A stretch of 7,854 bases of DNA from Candidatus Aminicenantota bacterium. GTDB lineage: Bacteria > Acidobacteriota > Aminicenantia > S016-38. The stretch is from positions 1-7,854 of the forward strand of contig JAGHBF010000004.1 in NCBI GenBank assembly GCA_021161165.1, in the 5' to 3' direction. Below are positions 6,629-7,854 of this stretch, one piece after another. The position numbers and the translations under genes are program-made. The notes under the pieces are model-generated. The model had not been told where the DNA came from. It did no database searches and was given only the letters and a program-made list of their open reading frames with translations. The first letter of the stretch is position 1. Each line of letters starts with the position of its first letter.

Positions 6629-7636
6629 GTGAAAAAGATTTTCACTTTTTTATTTGTAGCTCTTTCTCTGTTTTCTCTAAGTGATAAAAAAATTTCGGAG
6701 ATAGAAACTAAGGTTCAGCAAGAAGGAATACTTCATTATTCCCATCCCCCAAAAATTATTTTTGTCAAAAGAGAAGAGCTCAGGAGAATACTTCAAAGAG
6801 ATCTGGGAAAGGAATCTGTTGTTCTCAAGAGTCTTGGAATAATAAATAATGAGGACTCTTATATTCAAATAAAAAAAGAATTGGTGCTTTCAAACGCCGT
6901 TGGGTTTTTCGACCCAGAAAATGGCGACAGAATTTATCTTCTTCAGGGCCTTGGAGAGTTAGAGCAGGAGTTTGCACTTGTTCATGAATTGAGGCACTAT
7001 ATACAATTTCAAACATTTCCGGAGCTATTTAAAGTTCTTAAGAACAGCCTTTTCTGTGAGGACTCAGCTATTACATTTACCGCTCTTCTTGAAGGTGATG
7101 CCAATCTTTTAACCCTCAACTATTTTGGTATAAAAAACTTCCCCATGGATTTTTCACTTCTGAAGCTTCCTGCAAACAAAGAAGGTGCATTTCTCAAGGA
7201 AATATTCAGCTTTATTTACGGAGCTGGTTATAGGATTATAAAAAAGGAGTATGAAAAGGATGGTTGGAGTGGTGTATTTAAACTTTTAAAAAAACCACCT
7301 TTGTATTCTTCATTTTTCTATTCAAAACCTTATAGTCCACCTTCCTGTCCATGTGAGAATCCAAAAGTTTTGGGGATGAAAATGTATAGTTTCATTTTTG
7401 ATGACCTTGCAAAGGATATCCAGGGTGATTGTTTTTGCCTGCAGAGAGATTTTCTGGAAGGGAGAATTCTTTTTAAAAGTTCCGATAAGGTAGCCATTGC
7501 CTTGAAGAAAATTTCAGGTAAAATAAAAGCGATAAGAGAAGAAAGATTAATAAAATTTAAAGTGGAGGTAAAGGATGATTCCAGTTACCCAGGTGAAAAA
7601 AGGAATGACCCTGAAGATCGAAGGGGAACTTTATAA
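6629..7636 (+). CDS. putative secreted HEXXH zinc metallopeptidase
   Basis: This 335-residue protein begins with a likely signal peptide: two lysines, then a hydrophobic run (IFTFLFVALSLFSLS, 4-18), with no lipobox. The core resembles a family of uncharacterised bacterial neutral zinc peptidases: GFFDPENGDRIYLL (92-105), FALVHELRHYIQ (115-126) with zinc ligands His119 and His123 and catalytic Glu120, then TALLEGDANLL (151-161), where Glu155 is the likely third ligand. FIYGAGYRIIKKEY...GW..VFKLL..PP (195-224) also fits that family. Two CxC pairs (240/242 and 268/270) could form disulfides outside the cytoplasm. The GTG start is chosen because it places the signal peptide at the N-terminus. No Shine-Dalgarno precedes it, in keeping with the -10 box just upstream. 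The last 20 or so residues are charged, lie in a 62-base overlap with efp, and may be a dispensable read-through tail. Substrate unknown. Confidence 0.8.
   Translation: MKKIFTFLFVALSLFSLSDKKISEIETKVQQEGILHYSHPPKIIFVKREELRRILQRDLGKESVVLKSLGIINNEDSYIQIKKELVLSNAVGFFDPENGDRIYLLQGLGELEQEFALVHELRHYIQFQTFPELFKVLKNSLFCEDSAITFTALLEGDANLLTLNYFGIKNFPMDFSLLKLPANKEGAFLKEIFSFIYGAGYRIIKKEYEKDGWSGVFKLLKKPPLYSSFFYSKPYSPPSCPCENPKVLGMKMYSFIFDDLAKDIQGDCFCLQRDFLEGRILFKSSDKVAIALKKISGKIKAIREERLIKFKVEVKDDSSYPGEKRNDPEDRRGTL
7564..7569 (+). promoter_or_regulatory. Shine-Dalgarno site of efp inside the peptidase gene
   Basis: GGAGGT lies five bases before the ATG at 7575 and within the coding region of the upstream peptidase. 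It supports this efp start and implies expression from a shared transcript, although a promoter within the peptidase gene cannot be excluded. Confidence 0.7.
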
Positions 7637-7854
7637 AGTTACAGATGTTTTTCACCACACCCAGGGTAGGGGATACGCAATAGTTAAATTAAAATTGAAA
7701 AATCTGAAGGATGGGAGGCAGATTGAATTAAGACTGCAATCTGGAGAAAAGGTTGAACAGGCATATCTTGAAAGGGTACCTATGACTTTTATATATGAAG
7801 AAGGGGACCTTTATTATTTTATGAACAATGAAACTTATGAACAGATACCTATCC
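7575..7854 (+). CDS. efp: elongation factor P, 3' partial
   Basis: EF-P binds the ribosome between the P and E sites and relieves stalling at consecutive prolines. The 93 residues in view run from MIPVTQVKKGMTLKIEGELY through VKLKLKNLKDGRQIELRL and SGEKVEQAYLE to YYFMNNETYEQIPI. They cover the N-terminal KOW-like domain and most of the second domain; the frame is still open at the window end. The loop that reaches the peptidyl-transferase centre reads TQGRGYA, with Arg32 where E. coli has the modified Lys34. The start is supported by GGAGGT five bases upstream and by the fit to the family N-terminus. The gene overlaps the preceding peptidase by 62 bases in a different frame. No EF-P modification gene is visible in this window. 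Confidence 0.95.
   Translation, partial: MIPVTQVKKGMTLKIEGELYKVTDVFHHTQGRGYAIVKLKLKNLKDGRQIELRLQSGEKVEQAYLERVPMTFIYEEGDLYYFMNNETYEQIPI

Overview
This is a gene-dense bacterial window, AT-rich by eye (roughly 60% AT). Every supported gene lies on the + strand, and only about 135 bases are non-coding. Shine-Dalgarno sites (GGAGG, AGGAGG, GAGGTG), a textbook sigma-70 type promoter and EF-P all point to Bacteria. The phylum cannot be fixed from this stretch. The M14 peptidase with a glutaminase-like tail, the secreted HEXXH peptidase and the APS kinase ending in an 'LRxLGYL' tail recall uncultivated lineages near Acidobacteriota/Aminicenantes or similar candidate phyla. That is an impression, not a result.

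Layout. (1) Positions 1-4615 hold a run of four overlapping genes: the 3' part of an M14-family zinc carboxypeptidase, purM, purN and a small orphan histidine-kinase-like protein. They overlap by 7, 4 and 20 bases, so they are almost certainly one transcript with translational coupling. (2) A 101-base gap (4616-4716) carries a clear promoter, TTGAAA-17-TACAAT. It drives cysC (APS kinase with an unusual C-terminal extension) and sat (ATP sulfurylase), 13 bases apart. (3) A 21-base gap after sat contains TGTTATAAT placed so that transcription would begin at or next to the GTG start of a secreted HEXXH metallopeptidase, which lacks a Shine-Dalgarno site. This is a candidate leaderless mRNA. (4) The last gene is the start of efp (elongation factor P), cut by the window end. 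It overlaps the peptidase gene by 62 bases and has arginine at the tip position that is lysine in E. coli.

How the genes work together. PurM and PurN are purine-synthesis enzymes (steps 5 and 3 of de novo IMP synthesis). Sat and CysC together turn sulfate and ATP into PAPS via APS. No PAPS reductase, sulfite reductase or sulfotransferase is visible, so whether PAPS feeds assimilation or sulfation is open. The two peptidases and EF-P have no obvious pathway link to these modules.

No RNA gene, CRISPR array, insertion sequence or convincing intrinsic terminator was seen. The least ordinary items are the APS kinase tail, the kinase-like protein lacking usual catalytic residues, the probable leaderless start, and the long peptidase/efp overlap. 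I see no clear evidence of a wholly new multi-gene system.
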